From positions 1 through 64,000 of the forward strand of contig QCRX01000001.1 of the NCBI GenBank assembly GCA_003209275.1: a DNA stretch of 64,000 nt, written 5' to 3'. The notes under the pieces are model-generated. The model made no database searches, was not told the DNA's origin, and worked only from the letters and a program-made list of their open reading frames with translations. Below are positions 11,098 through 20,709 of this stretch, piece by piece. Position numbers and translations under genes: made by a program. Numbering within the stretch: position 1 is the stretch's first letter; every line of letters starts with the position of its first letter. Origin of the DNA: Prochlorococcus sp. AG-463-P14 (GTDB lineage Bacteria > Cyanobacteriota > Cyanobacteriia > PCC-6307 > Cyanobiaceae).

Positions 11098-11466
11098 TTA
11101 AACAAAGGCATACTCATATTCTTCAATTTCTTCCCAGTCATCAGCTGTAAGTTCCAGACCTTGAAACATGATTTCCTCTCCAACGGCGTCAACAATTATT
11201 CTTAGAGATGGAAACAGGAAGTGATTCTCTTCAGCGTATTGAGCACTAAAGAGACCTTTTTCACCCCAGAAAAAACGATCTGTAGTGTGTTCGTTTCTCC
11301 TAACATTCAGAATTGCGGGTGAAGTTAAACCTCCTTCAGCTATAAAGCGTCGTGCAGCTGTAACAGGCTTATGGTCTCCTGTTTGAAGATGAAATGTTGG
11401 AACATGCGCTAATACCCTTTGGCCAGCGAGGCGTCTGCGGCTGATACGTTTGCGCTTCTTAGACAT
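11098..11466 (-). CDS. DUF3155 family protein
   Basis: 122-aa ORF starting MSKKRKRISRRRLAGQRVLAHVPTFHLQTG, a recognisable cyanobacterial conserved protein. Confidence 0.75.
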   Translation of the reverse strand: MSKKRKRISRRRLAGQRVLAHVPTFHLQTGDHKPVTAARRFIAEGGLTSPAILNVRRNEHTTDRFFWGEKGLFSAQYAEENHFLFPSLRIIVDAVGEEIMFQGLELTADDWEEIEEYEYAFV

Positions 11467-11854
11467 TAGGAAAATCCTTTTAGGAGCGAGAAGGGAGAAC
11501 GGAGAACGGGATTTGGTAGCTGGAGGCCTACCGCTTAGAAAATCTCGATTTAATAGTCGAGTTATGAGACGCCCAAACGTCGACAGGCCGTGAGGTAAAA
11601 ATTTGCCGTAGAAAATGACACGACAAACTCATTTGATTCAAAATCAACTCAACCCATCAAAAGCAGGGGAACTCATCTACCTCTGCTGTAGCTTTGGTTG
11701 CCCTTATCGTGCAACCCCTGCTGAGTCGACCTTGCGATCACCTTACGGATGAGACGTTGTACTGGTCGGTAAGAATTATCTTAATACTTTTTTCTGAATT
11801 TTCAAGCTTTTGAATTTCTTGCTCGTCAGATGAGGTACTTGTAAATCGCTTGTT

Positions 11855-12970
11855 ATGCAACTATCTGAACGTTTTTTGAACTTAGTTCATCAACAGCTAA
11901 ACAGCTATGAGGCTGAAGCTGAAATTGAACATTTGGTTGTTTACGTTGCACAGTCACGAGAAGGGCTAGACCCAAGCTTGGAGCCTATAGGCGAGTACCC
12001 CCTAGGTGAGAAGGTTTTACCTCCTGTGGAATCAGACCCTGAATTAAGAGCACCTTCTTCTGATAGGAGATGGTATCCCTTGCAAGATGGATCGCTTTTA
12101 TTAGGAGCATTAAGGGTTGAAAGGTATGGATCAGATCAGGATTGGTCTAATCCTTTAGATCAACGACTTCAGGCAACTGCTGCTGCGCTAGCTCAATGCT
12201 TAGGGCTAGAAATCGATCGAAGGAAACTTCTTAATGAGATAACTCAACAGCGAGAACAAGTGAATCTGATGGTGCATCAGTTGCGTAACCCATTGGCTGC
12301 TTTGAGAACTTATGCACAGCTTTTGTTACGTAAACTGGGCCCAGAAAGTAATCATCTGAATTTGGTTGAAGGCTTGTTAAGTGAACAGGATCAACTTAAT
12401 AGATATATATCAGCTCTTGATGATTTAAGTCAGGCAAAACTACCTTTGCAGAAAAATAATATTTCTCCATTGCTATTGCCTCCAGTCCTTTCAGAAAATG
12501 TGAATTTGAATATTAGATCTTTATTGGATCCATTAATTGACCGAGCTTCAGTAACAGCTAATGTGCAAGGGAGAAAATGGTTTAGTCCTTCTCACTGGCC
12601 TACTTGGTCTGATCAGTCAAGACCAGTGGAAGATGGAGTAATAGCGGAAATCGTAGCTAATCTTCTTGAGAATGCATTTAGATATAGTTCTGAGGGTAGT
12701 TCTATAGGACTTTGGTTGACTGAGAAAGGGCTATGTGTTTGGGATGGAGGCCTCCCAATTCCATTGAATGAACGAGAGCGAATTTTTGAAAAAGGTGTAA
12801 GAGGTGAAAACAGCTTGAAAAGTTCTGGAAGTGGAATTGGGTTAGCTCTTGGTCGTCAATTAGCTGAAGATTTAGGCGGCTCTCTTCAATTGATTATTCC
12901 GCCTAAAGAATTTGATCCTGCCCTACCAAGTGAAGGAAATGCTTTTGTAATTAGTCTATCTGGCATATAA
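11855..12970 (+). CDS. Two-component sensor histidine kinase
   Basis: 371-aa ORF with H box MVHQLRNPLAALRTYAQLLLRKLG, N box EIVANLLENAFRYS and G boxes SGSGIGLALGRQLAEDLGG. Confidence 0.9.
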   Translation: MQLSERFLNLVHQQLNSYEAEAEIEHLVVYVAQSREGLDPSLEPIGEYPLGEKVLPPVESDPELRAPSSDRRWYPLQDGSLLLGALRVERYGSDQDWSNPLDQRLQATAAALAQCLGLEIDRRKLLNEITQQREQVNLMVHQLRNPLAALRTYAQLLLRKLGPESNHLNLVEGLLSEQDQLNRYISALDDLSQAKLPLQKNNISPLLLPPVLSENVNLNIRSLLDPLIDRASVTANVQGRKWFSPSHWPTWSDQSRPVEDGVIAEIVANLLENAFRYSSEGSSIGLWLTEKGLCVWDGGLPIPLNERERIFEKGVRGENSLKSSGSGIGLALGRQLAEDLGGSLQLIIPPKEFDPALPSEGNAFVISLSGI

Positions 12971-13718
12971 ATGCTAATAAAAATAGCGTAACTGTTTCAG
13001 CAATTACTAGCGATGCACCATATGAATCACCAGTATGTCCACCTAATTTTTTACCTATTAATTGAGGAGTTATAAAAGCAGGAAAAGCTCCTATTATGAT
13101 CATTAAAGATTGCTTGCTAATTATTCCGATTGAGGACAATTGTAAATATATAAAAGTGGCTAAAAAGATTATTAATGCCGGGATAGCTTCTTTGACCCCA
13201 CTCCAATTTTTTTGATGGAAATAACCTGACCCATCTTCGCGTAAATAGATAAAATTATTAATTGCCCAAAGGGGAGAACATCTTCCCCAAAAAGTTGCTA
13301 TTGGGAAAGCAATTGGAGCAAAAGAGCCAAGTTTAATAATAGAAGAAATCTGAATTAAAAGAACAATAATTAGTGCTTGAACACCACTTGCACCAATCCT
13401 GCTGTCTTCCATTGCTTCCAAGCATCTTTCTCGACCAGCACCAAGTCCATCTGCAGTATCCATTAGCCCATCAAGATGGAGTCCACCAGTAAGCCAAGCG
13501 CCTAATGCGATTACTAAAAGAGCTGTTGGAATAGATCCCCAACCGATCTGAATAAGAATTAACCACGACATACTTTGTATACCCCCTATCACTAATCCGA
13601 TTAAAGGGGCAAAGCGAGCTATCCGATCAAATTTTGGTCTAATAGATCGCCAACTCGGTAAAATTGTATAGAAGATCCAAGCTCCAGCAAGATCCCTAAG
13701 CCAAGCAGGATTAGTCAG
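12951..13718 (-). CDS. cobS: Cobalamin synthase (adenosylcobinamide-GDP ribazoletransferase)
   Basis: GGLHLDGLMDTADGLGAGRERCLEAMEDSRIGASG motif. Conserved N-terminus (PAWLRDLAGAWIFYTILPSWRSIRPKFDRIARFAPLIGLV) continues upstream of the first GTG, so the start is uncertain (CTG at 13718 or ATC at 13721 considered). Confidence 0.85.
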   Translation of the reverse strand: MTNPAWLRDLAGAWIFYTILPSWRSIRPKFDRIARFAPLIGLVIGGIQSMSWLILIQIGWGSIPTALLVIALGAWLTGGLHLDGLMDTADGLGAGRERCLEAMEDSRIGASGVQALIIVLLIQISSIIKLGSFAPIAFPIATFWGRCSPLWAINNFIYLREDGSGYFHQKNWSGVKEAIPALIIFLATFIYLQLSSIGIISKQSLMIIIGAFPAFITPQLIGKKLGGHTGDSYGASLVIAETVTLFLLAFICQID

Positions 13719-13751
13719 GATAAGTAACCTCTTGACTTATTTGGAACCTGA

Positions 13752-14930
13752 TTGGGTTTCATTAAAAGGCATCGTGACTTTTGGCTATTTAGCATTTTCG
13801 CACTACTTAAAGTGTCTCAATTTCAGATCAAAGTAAAATGTCCGAACACTCTCGCAAGAGTGGGGATTTTTAGAACCGGACATGGACTTGTAAATACTCC
13901 TAGGTTTATGCCTGTTGGGACTTTAGGAACAGTTAAAGGTATTACTCCCAATCAGCTTCTTCAAACAGGAGCTCAAATGGTCCTTTCAAATACTTATCAC
14001 CTTCATTTGCAACCAGGTGAAGCAGTAGTTGAGGAGGCTGGTGGCCTTCATAAATTTATGGGTTGGGACAGACCATTGCTAACAGATTCAGGCGGCTTCC
14101 AAGTCTTTAGTCTTGCCAAACTCAATCAAATAAGTGATAAGGGTGTTTCTTTTAGAAACCCTCGCGATGGTAGTCAGATTGACCTAACTCCTGAAAGAGC
14201 TATTGATATTCAGATGGCTTTAGGAGCTGATGTGATCATGGCTTTTGATCAATGTCCTCCTTATCCCGCTACTGAGAATGATGTCGAGATTGCTTGTAAA
14301 CGAACCCATAAGTGGTTAGAACGTTCTGTCGCGGCGCATAAAAAATCAGATCAGGCTCTTTTTGGCATTGTCCAAGGAGGATGTTTCCCACATTTACGAG
14401 CTGAAAGTGCAAGGGTCGTAGCCAGTTTTAATCTTCCTGGAATTGCAATAGGAGGAGTCAGTGTTGGAGAGCCTGTAGATGAAATGCACAAAATTATTCG
14501 TCAGGTAACTCCATTGCTCCCAGAAGATTGTCCTAGGTATCTAATGGGTATAGGGACCATACGAGAAATGGCCATTGCAGTAGCTAATGGCATTGATCTC
14601 TTTGATTGTGTGCTTCCTACTCGGTTGGGCCGACATGGCACCGCATTAGTAAGAGACGAGAGATGGAATTTACGTAATGCTTGTTTTCGCAAAGATTACA
14701 AACCTCTTGATGAAAGTTGTCCTTGTTTGGCTTGTTCTAAGCACAGCAGGGCCTATTTGCATCATTTGATTCGTAGTGAAGAGCTCCTAGGGCTAACGCT
14801 TTTGAGCCTGCATAACATCACTCATTTGCTTCGATTTACTACTGCAATGGGCCAGGCAATTGGGGATGGTTGTTTTTCAGAGGATTTCGCTCCCTGGCAG
14901 ACAAGCTCATTGGCACATCACACGTGGTAG
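13752..14930 (+). CDS. tgt: Queuine tRNA-ribosyltransferase
   Basis: [45 protein letters not shown] and zinc ligands CPCLAC; true start probably internal to the ORF. Confidence 0.96.
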   Translation: MGFIKRHRDFWLFSIFALLKVSQFQIKVKCPNTLARVGIFRTGHGLVNTPRFMPVGTLGTVKGITPNQLLQTGAQMVLSNTYHLHLQPGEAVVEEAGGLHKFMGWDRPLLTDSGGFQVFSLAKLNQISDKGVSFRNPRDGSQIDLTPERAIDIQMALGADVIMAFDQCPPYPATENDVEIACKRTHKWLERSVAAHKKSDQALFGIVQGGCFPHLRAESARVVASFNLPGIAIGGVSVGEPVDEMHKIIRQVTPLLPEDCPRYLMGIGTIREMAIAVANGIDLFDCVLPTRLGRHGTALVRDERWNLRNACFRKDYKPLDESCPCLACSKHSRAYLHHLIRSEELLGLTLLSLHNITHLLRFTTAMGQAIGDGCFSEDFAPWQTSSLAHHTW

Positions 14931-14962
14931 TTTCTTGTGGAATATTCATTCAATTCCTAGGA

Positions 14963-15106
14963 ATGGCAGCCTTGACTCTCAATTTGCTGGCCGAACTGCC
15001 TGAGGCTTATCAGGCTTTTGCTCCAACAGTCGATATTCTTCCTCTAATACCAATTTTCTTTTTCCTGCTTGTTTTCGTTTGGCAAGCAGCAGTTGGTTTT
15101 CGTTGA
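14963..15106 (+). CDS. psbK: Photosystem II reaction center protein PsbK
   Basis: [47 protein letters not shown], classic PsbK; in-frame ATG inside the longer ORF. Confidence 0.93.
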   Translation: MAALTLNLLAELPEAYQAFAPTVDILPLIPIFFFLLVFVWQAAVGFR

Positions 15107-15181
15107 AGCACCAATAAAGCCTTGCTATTTAACTTCGATATCAACTAATTATTGCAGTTAAATAGAATTTGGTAATCTCAT

Positions 15182-15217
15182 AAAGGCTGATCGAAAGACC
15201 AGTCTTTATGTTTTTTT
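15182..15217 (+). terminator. Rho-independent terminator after psbK
   Basis: AAAGGCTG-ATCGAAAGAC-CAGTCTTT (one G.U) followed by ATGTTTTTTT. Confidence 0.7.
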
Positions 15218-15237
15218 GTGTGAATTTTGAGGCTTGT

Positions 15238-16251
15238 TTATATAGGTTCAGACAGAGAAAGTCCTCTGCCTGGATTCTCTACTGCATTTTCTATTAGATC
15301 AGCAAGGCGTAGAGCTCTTGAGGCTTGTTCACCATCTACTGCAGGAGTCTCGCAGCCATGTACACATTGGAGAAAATGTTCAAGTTCTGCGTAAAGAGGC
15401 TCTATAGATGTTGTACTGACTTCTTCGATAAACCCATCATTTCGATAAAGCAATTCTCCATGATCCGCGGAGTACCACTCGTGAGCACGTCGGTGTATAT
15501 GCAAGGTGTGGTTTAAAAAGTCAGTCTCAACTAGGCTTCCTCGGCAATGGGCGCTTAAGTTCCTAATCTTTCTGTGACTCATCTTGCTAGCAGTCAGGCT
15601 TGCAATTACTCCATTGTTGAAGCCAAGAGTGGCATTAACATAATCAATTGGCCCTTCTCCACTTCGACCTCCAACTGCGGCAAGGCGCACTACTGGGGCA
15701 CTTGCTAATTCAAGAACTAGATCTAGATCGTGAATCATCAAATCAAGTACTACTGAAACGTCATTAGCTCTATCAGCATGGGGGCTATGCCGACGGGCTT
15801 CTAGGACAACAACCTCTTCATTGGCGACAACCTTTATTAATTCGCGGAAAGCAGGGTTGAATCTTTCAATATGCCCTACTTGTAGTAATCGCCCTGCTTT
15901 GTTGGCGGCACTAATTAAAGAGGCGGCTTCATCTTGACTAGCCGCAATAGGTTTTTCGATCAAAACATGCTTTCCTTTTTCTAAGCATTCGAGGCCAACT
16001 TGGTGATGTAGCAGTGTTGGGACAGCAATACAAACTGCTTCTACTTCGTTTAATAAGTTTTTGTAGTCCTGAAAGCAGCTGCAATCAAATTGTTCTGTAG
16101 CTAGTCGACATCTCTCAGGATCTGGGTCTGCGACACCTATTAATTCAGCATCTTTTAAGAGACTGAGTACTCTTGCATGATGCCAGCCCATATTGCCAAC
16201 ACCAATAACCCCAACCTTTACGGGAGCCATTAGGGCGCTCATTTGATGCAC
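15238..16251 (-). CDS. Gfo/Idh/MocA family NAD(P)-dependent oxidoreductase
   Basis: 337-aa ORF; VKVGVIGVGNMGWHHARVL Rossmann motif, GKHVLIEKPIA motif. Confidence 0.9.
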   Translation of the reverse strand: MHQMSALMAPVKVGVIGVGNMGWHHARVLSLLKDAELIGVADPDPERCRLATEQFDCSCFQDYKNLLNEVEAVCIAVPTLLHHQVGLECLEKGKHVLIEKPIAASQDEAASLISAANKAGRLLQVGHIERFNPAFRELIKVVANEEVVVLEARRHSPHADRANDVSVVLDLMIHDLDLVLELASAPVVRLAAVGGRSGEGPIDYVNATLGFNNGVIASLTASKMSHRKIRNLSAHCRGSLVETDFLNHTLHIHRRAHEWYSADHGELLYRNDGFIEEVSTTSIEPLYAELEHFLQCVHGCETPAVDGEQASRALRLADLIENAVENPGRGLSLSEPI

Positions 16252-16276
16252 ATCATGGATCGGAATAGATGATTAA

Positions 16277-17557
16277 TCATCCATCATGAGTGTTTGAGGA
16301 TAAGGTTAATTTCACACGCTTGATACGAGGCCCCTTCATTGAAGTGACTTCAAATTTGATCCCACCATAAATTAGACCTTCGCCTGTGGTTGGAACATGT
16401 TGAAGCTTTTCTAGTAGAAATCCAGCAAGAGTATGGTGACCTTCTGCTTCTGGGAGCTCAAGATTTAATTGACGATTCAGTTCGATAATTTCAAGATCAC
16501 CGGCAACTAGCCAGTTATTAGTCTGACCATCAATGGGAAGTAGATTTTCTGCGTCATTAGTTTTTTCTATCTCGTCTCCAACAATTTCTCCAGTTAGATC
16601 TGCTGCAGTAACAAGTCCTTCAGTACCTCCATGTTCATCTACTACTAGAAGTAAAGGTTGTCCATTTCTAATAATTGGCAAAAGCTCTGCCAAGGTGGTT
16701 GTTTCGAGAACTGTTGGAGCATTTTGAAGATAAGGCTGAAGAGGGGTGTCAGGCCTCATGGCTCCACGAGATATAGGTTCAGCGAGTTGCCTTAGATCTA
16801 AAACACCTCTTACATCATCTAGAGATTCTCCTATTACGGGGAAGCGAGCATGTCTAGTCCTATGAACTTCTTTCATTAACTCAGAGAATCGCACTTCTAT
16901 AGGCAAAGTCACCATCCCAGAACGGTTGATCATGACTTCTCTTACTTGGGTGTCGCGGAGAGCAAAAACCCCTTCAAGTATGTTCCGCTCATCAGGACGT
17001 AAACCTGTTACCCCGCCTGTCTCAATGAGTGTTTCTAGTTCTTCGGCTGATAGTGCAGGAACTAGAGCATCCCAATGGCTATTAAGACCCACTAGGCGTA
17101 ACAACAGCGAAGCAGCTGATTCGAGTAAAGAGAGTATTGGGGTAAGTGCTCGCATTACGGCCTCTAGTAATGGCGTAAGTCGCAGAGCTGCTGCTTCTGG
17201 TCGATTCAGGACCAATGCTTTTGGAAGCAACCCAGCTAAAAGAGTTGCTATTACTACTATTAAGAGAAATAATCCTACATCCCAAAAACGGTTACTTGCA
17301 AGATTCCCTGGCCACCAGCGTAGTCCAAACCCTCTGCCCATCCAGCCAAGTGCGATTAATGCAAGGGTTCCACCTAGCTGGGAAACCATCAGGGCGCGTC
17401 TTAAGCGACGCTGGAGTCTATGAATTGCTTGAGCTCCAGGCTTTCCATCCTCAACTAATCTCTGTACTCGACTTGGTCTAAGTCGCAAGAGAGAAACTTC
17501 ACTGGCTGCGAAGAAAGCCGGTAAAGCAAGCAAAATGCCAAGAATTAGCAGTCGCAT
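16277..17557 (-). CDS. CNNM/CBS-domain transporter (hemolysin-like)
   Basis: 426-aa ORF; EVSLLRLRPSRVQRL, ILEGVFALRDTQVREVMINR, LLVVDEHGGTEGLVT. Confidence 0.88.
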   Translation of the reverse strand: MRLLILGILLALPAFFAASEVSLLRLRPSRVQRLVEDGKPGAQAIHRLQRRLRRALMVSQLGGTLALIALGWMGRGFGLRWWPGNLASNRFWDVGLFLLIVVIATLLAGLLPKALVLNRPEAAALRLTPLLEAVMRALTPILSLLESAASLLLRLVGLNSHWDALVPALSAEELETLIETGGVTGLRPDERNILEGVFALRDTQVREVMINRSGMVTLPIEVRFSELMKEVHRTRHARFPVIGESLDDVRGVLDLRQLAEPISRGAMRPDTPLQPYLQNAPTVLETTTLAELLPIIRNGQPLLLVVDEHGGTEGLVTAADLTGEIVGDEIEKTNDAENLLPIDGQTNNWLVAGDLEIIELNRQLNLELPEAEGHHTLAGFLLEKLQHVPTTGEGLIYGGIKFEVTSMKGPRIKRVKLTLSSNTHDG

Positions 17558-17570
17558 TGAAAGGATTGTA

Positions 17571-17643
17571 TGGGGGTCGCGAGGATCGAACTCGCCTTAG
17601 CCAAATTATGAGTTTGGTGCATTCACCAGATTGCTAGACCCCC
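17571..17643 (-). tRNA. tRNA with CAU anticodon (tRNA-Met; Ile-lysidine not excluded)
   Basis: Minus strand GGGGGTCTAGCAATCTGGTGAATGCACCAAACTCATAATTTGGCTAAGGCGAGTTCGATCCTCGCGACCCCCA folds as a cloverleaf; CCA not encoded. Confidence 0.93.
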
Positions 17644-17756
17644 TCTTAATGGATCTCAGATGCTCTTTTGATGATAGAGAAAGTCTTGCAGGAATAATAA
17701 AAGGAGCATCATACTCAGCTCAACTTAGTGAATTCATTGACAGTGGACTATCCACT

Positions 17757-18341
17757 ATGACTTCTATTCCTCTTGATCAGAAGACTTCTAGAGAGAAGCT
17801 TCTGAAATTGCTTGCTACTAAGGCCTATCGAAATGGCCATTTCATACTTTCCTCCGGGAAGGAAAGTAACCATTATGTCAATTGCAAACCTGTCAGCTTG
17901 AGTGGAGATGGTCTTGCTTTGCTGAGTTATGAGCTTCTTGCCCATATCGAAGAAAGATCTTTAGCAGTAGCTGGTTTAACCCTTGGAGCAGATCCATTGG
18001 TTAGTGGTGTTGCTATGGCGGCTGCGCAGAAAGATCGCTCTTTGGACGCTTTAATAGTTCGGAAAGAAGCCAAAAGTCATGGAACTGGTGATTGGTTAGA
18101 GGGGCCCTTACCTCCTTCAGGGGGGCTGGTAACTGTGCTTGAGGATGTCGTAACGACTGGGGGATCATGCTTGATGGCAGTTGATAAGCTTCGTGAAGCT
18201 GGTTATGAGGTTGGTCGTGTTATTACGATTGTTGATCGACAAGAAGGTGGAGAGACTTTAATAAAGGAAGCAGGCTTGGAACTTGTTAGCCTTTTCCTCT
18301 TGGATGAAGTGGCTACTTGTGCTAAGAATTTAGAGAAATGA
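17757..18341 (+). CDS. pyrE: Orotate phosphoribosyltransferase
   Basis: Core [37 protein letters not shown]. Start placed at internal ATG because the longer ORF would overlap the tRNA. Confidence 0.93.
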   Translation: MTSIPLDQKTSREKLLKLLATKAYRNGHFILSSGKESNHYVNCKPVSLSGDGLALLSYELLAHIEERSLAVAGLTLGADPLVSGVAMAAAQKDRSLDALIVRKEAKSHGTGDWLEGPLPPSGGLVTVLEDVVTTGGSCLMAVDKLREAGYEVGRVITIVDRQEGGETLIKEAGLELVSLFLLDEVATCAKNLEK

Positions 18342-19180
18342 GTGTTGATCTTGGATTTTATTGGGACGAAAAATGGCCTCTTTTGAGGTTGAAAGGTGAA
18401 GGTTGTAGAGCGTTTCTTCAAGGGCAAACAACTTCAGATATTTTTAAAAGGGAAGAAGGTGTAATCTTTTCAACTTGTTGGTTGAATGCAATTGGGAGAT
18501 TACGTGCTCTTTTAGAAGTTCGTTTAGATATTGATGGGGCAAACATAGTCGTTCTTTCAGGAAATATGGATCAGTTAATTAAGGGCTTCGAGCAGGTTAT
18601 TTTCCCTTCTGACAAAGTAAATATTGATTCTTTAGAAACAGTTCGAAGGATGCAAATTATTACATCTAAAAAACCGGAAATTTTGCATAAGGTTTTTTGG
18701 CTTGAAGTGTCAATGACTTTTCCTGAAGACTTAAATGGTTTTACTAGAGCAACTAAGCAACAAATTGAGCATTGGAGACTAGAACAAGGCTTGCCGATTG
18801 GGGAAGGTGAAATAAATGGAGATGCTAATCCATTTGAACTTGGTTTGGCTGATTTAGTTGATTTGAATAAAGGTTGTTATTTAGGGCAAGAAGTGATGGC
18901 AAAGATATCCAGAGCGCCTTCTTTAAAGAAGGAATTGCGATTTTGGCAAGCTAACTCTAAAGTTTCTCAAGGGCAAGTTTTGGTAAGCTCTTCTTCGCAA
19001 TTTAAGAATCAAAAAGCAGGTGTGATTACTTCCGCGATGGAAGATCCTATCTCAGGCAATAGTGTTGGGCTTGCACTTATAAGAAGACAAGCTTTGTCCG
19101 AGAAACAACTTTGTACAGCCGCAAATCTTAGAAGTTTAAATATTAGAAAGCCTAGTGGATTTTCGTCATTGATGAGTTGA
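18338..19180 (+). CDS. ygfZ: Folate-binding YgfZ/GcvT-like protein
   Basis: [23 protein letters not shown] matches the YgfZ signature K-G-C-Y-x-GQE. Confidence 0.88.
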   Translation: MSVDLGFYWDEKWPLLRLKGEGCRAFLQGQTTSDIFKREEGVIFSTCWLNAIGRLRALLEVRLDIDGANIVVLSGNMDQLIKGFEQVIFPSDKVNIDSLETVRRMQIITSKKPEILHKVFWLEVSMTFPEDLNGFTRATKQQIEHWRLEQGLPIGEGEINGDANPFELGLADLVDLNKGCYLGQEVMAKISRAPSLKKELRFWQANSKVSQGQVLVSSSSQFKNQKAGVITSAMEDPISGNSVGLALIRRQALSEKQLCTAANLRSLNIRKPSGFSSLMS

Positions 19181-20665
19181 TCTTTTCTCAGGAATGGTTG
19201 CATGTGTATCTTGTCTAAGAAGCCATTCTGTTACTTTCCATGTTGCCAAACAATCATCCTTATTGTACTCAAAGATTTTTTTTAATTTAGTTGAGTTTAA
19301 AGAAGAAGAGCCTTTTGCTGCCTTCCACTGTCGCCACCAAAGCAAAGCCCTTGCACCATCGGCCCCAGATTGAGTCCAGTGAAATCCAGTCCAGTTAGCA
19401 ACTGTCTTTAAACCATAGCTATTAAGGGGTAAACACCAATTTTTCCTAATACGATCATGAATATCAATAAATCTATTTTTTAAGACTCTTAATTCCTTAG
19501 TTTCTGCACCATTCCTTTCTCCCATCCTATAAATTGATAGAGCCTCTGTCTCTCCATAATGAAGGACTGGCCAATTAGGATAATAATTTAATTTGCTATT
19601 AAGTCTTTTCCAGCTAAGAGATTCTCCATGTTTTAGGAGAACTAATACTGGATGATATTTAGCATTCTTTAGATCCCATTTGCCATTAGATTTCTTATGA
19701 ATTGAAAGAAATCCATGTAGGAAATCATCTCTATCATCAGGATCTGATTCAATATCATATAACAAAACTCCAGATACTGAACTCAGTTCTGGGAGTGCTA
19801 ATCCTTGGCACAATTTTTCTGCAATACCAGTTTTTTGTACTCTTGCTTGTTGCACAAGTTGTTTTGCAATATCTTTGTGCTGCTCTCCAAAGCGTGCAAT
19901 ATCTTCACGTAGATTACTTGGATTAGTTGTTGCTAATTCATTTAGGTCTTTGATCCCTAAGTCTTGAAGTATTTGACGCCGACGTGCACCTACTCCACTT
20001 ACTTCGCTTAGATCATTGTTTGCTTTTGCCTCTGCATTGCATATGCTTCTCCAAGAGCAGAGTGTACATTTTTTTCGATCAGTGGTTATGGGTGGTGCTT
20101 CTTTTAGCTTTAGATCCAAATCAAGCTTTATTAGTGATTCAATCAATTGTTGATGAAGGCCTTCCTTTAAAAAAACTTTTTCCTTTTCTAGACCTTTATT
20201 AGACTTGCAAACTGCTAAACCATAGGCTACTTTTTCACCTTGAATTGACTCTAGTAAGAATCCTGTTAGTGCTAAAGACAGCCTATGCTCTCTAGTAATT
20301 CTTCGTCCTTGACGAGCAATTACTGGTCTATATGCAAAATTTCCCCATATACTTTGACCATTAATTTTCTGAAGTAGTTGAGGATGGGCTTCAATTAATT
20401 GACCTTGTGGTCCTTGCCCTTTCAGTCTTAATCCAACTACTCCATGCTCTCCACGAATTAAGGCCTCTAGCCCTCTCCCTGGTTTTTGATGCATTAAGTC
20501 AATAAAACTGCGATGTTGATGGTCTAGTTGAAGGGTTCTATGGGCTGTCCAAGCTCTTGATTCTTTATTGCCATAGAGATCTAGCCATGCCTTTCTTCTG
20601 CAACGAATCCAGCTGCGTAGCAATCTGTCAGTAAGTATTTTGGATTTTGGCGAAGTTTGCTCCAT
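19166..20665 (-). CDS. TM0106-family RecB-like putative nuclease
   Basis: 499-aa ORF; LRSWIRCRRKAWLDLYG, CTLCSWRSICNAEA, helix-hairpin-helix VGARRRQILQDLGI, YDIESDPDDRDDFLHGF. Confidence 0.82.
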   Translation of the reverse strand: MEQTSPKSKILTDRLLRSWIRCRRKAWLDLYGNKESRAWTAHRTLQLDHQHRSFIDLMHQKPGRGLEALIRGEHGVVGLRLKGQGPQGQLIEAHPQLLQKINGQSIWGNFAYRPVIARQGRRITREHRLSLALTGFLLESIQGEKVAYGLAVCKSNKGLEKEKVFLKEGLHQQLIESLIKLDLDLKLKEAPPITTDRKKCTLCSWRSICNAEAKANNDLSEVSGVGARRRQILQDLGIKDLNELATTNPSNLREDIARFGEQHKDIAKQLVQQARVQKTGIAEKLCQGLALPELSSVSGVLLYDIESDPDDRDDFLHGFLSIHKKSNGKWDLKNAKYHPVLVLLKHGESLSWKRLNSKLNYYPNWPVLHYGETEALSIYRMGERNGAETKELRVLKNRFIDIHDRIRKNWCLPLNSYGLKTVANWTGFHWTQSGADGARALLWWRQWKAAKGSSSLNSTKLKKIFEYNKDDCLATWKVTEWLLRQDTHATIPEKRSTHQ

Positions 20666-20709
20666 GTCACGACGTTACGGTGCTTGTCAGATAGATCCAG
20701 ATCATCTAT

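Noticed and set aside
11467-11854. Region considered as tmRNA, SRP RNA, RNase P RNA or a full tRNA
   Set aside because: No tag-peptide ORF, no TTCGAA-type T-arm, no GAGGAAAGTC or SRP core motif; kept only as an unassigned structured region.
17631-17756. Upstream extension of the pyrE ORF
   Set aside because: It would overlap the CAU tRNA gene; the PyrE core starts after the ATG at 17757.
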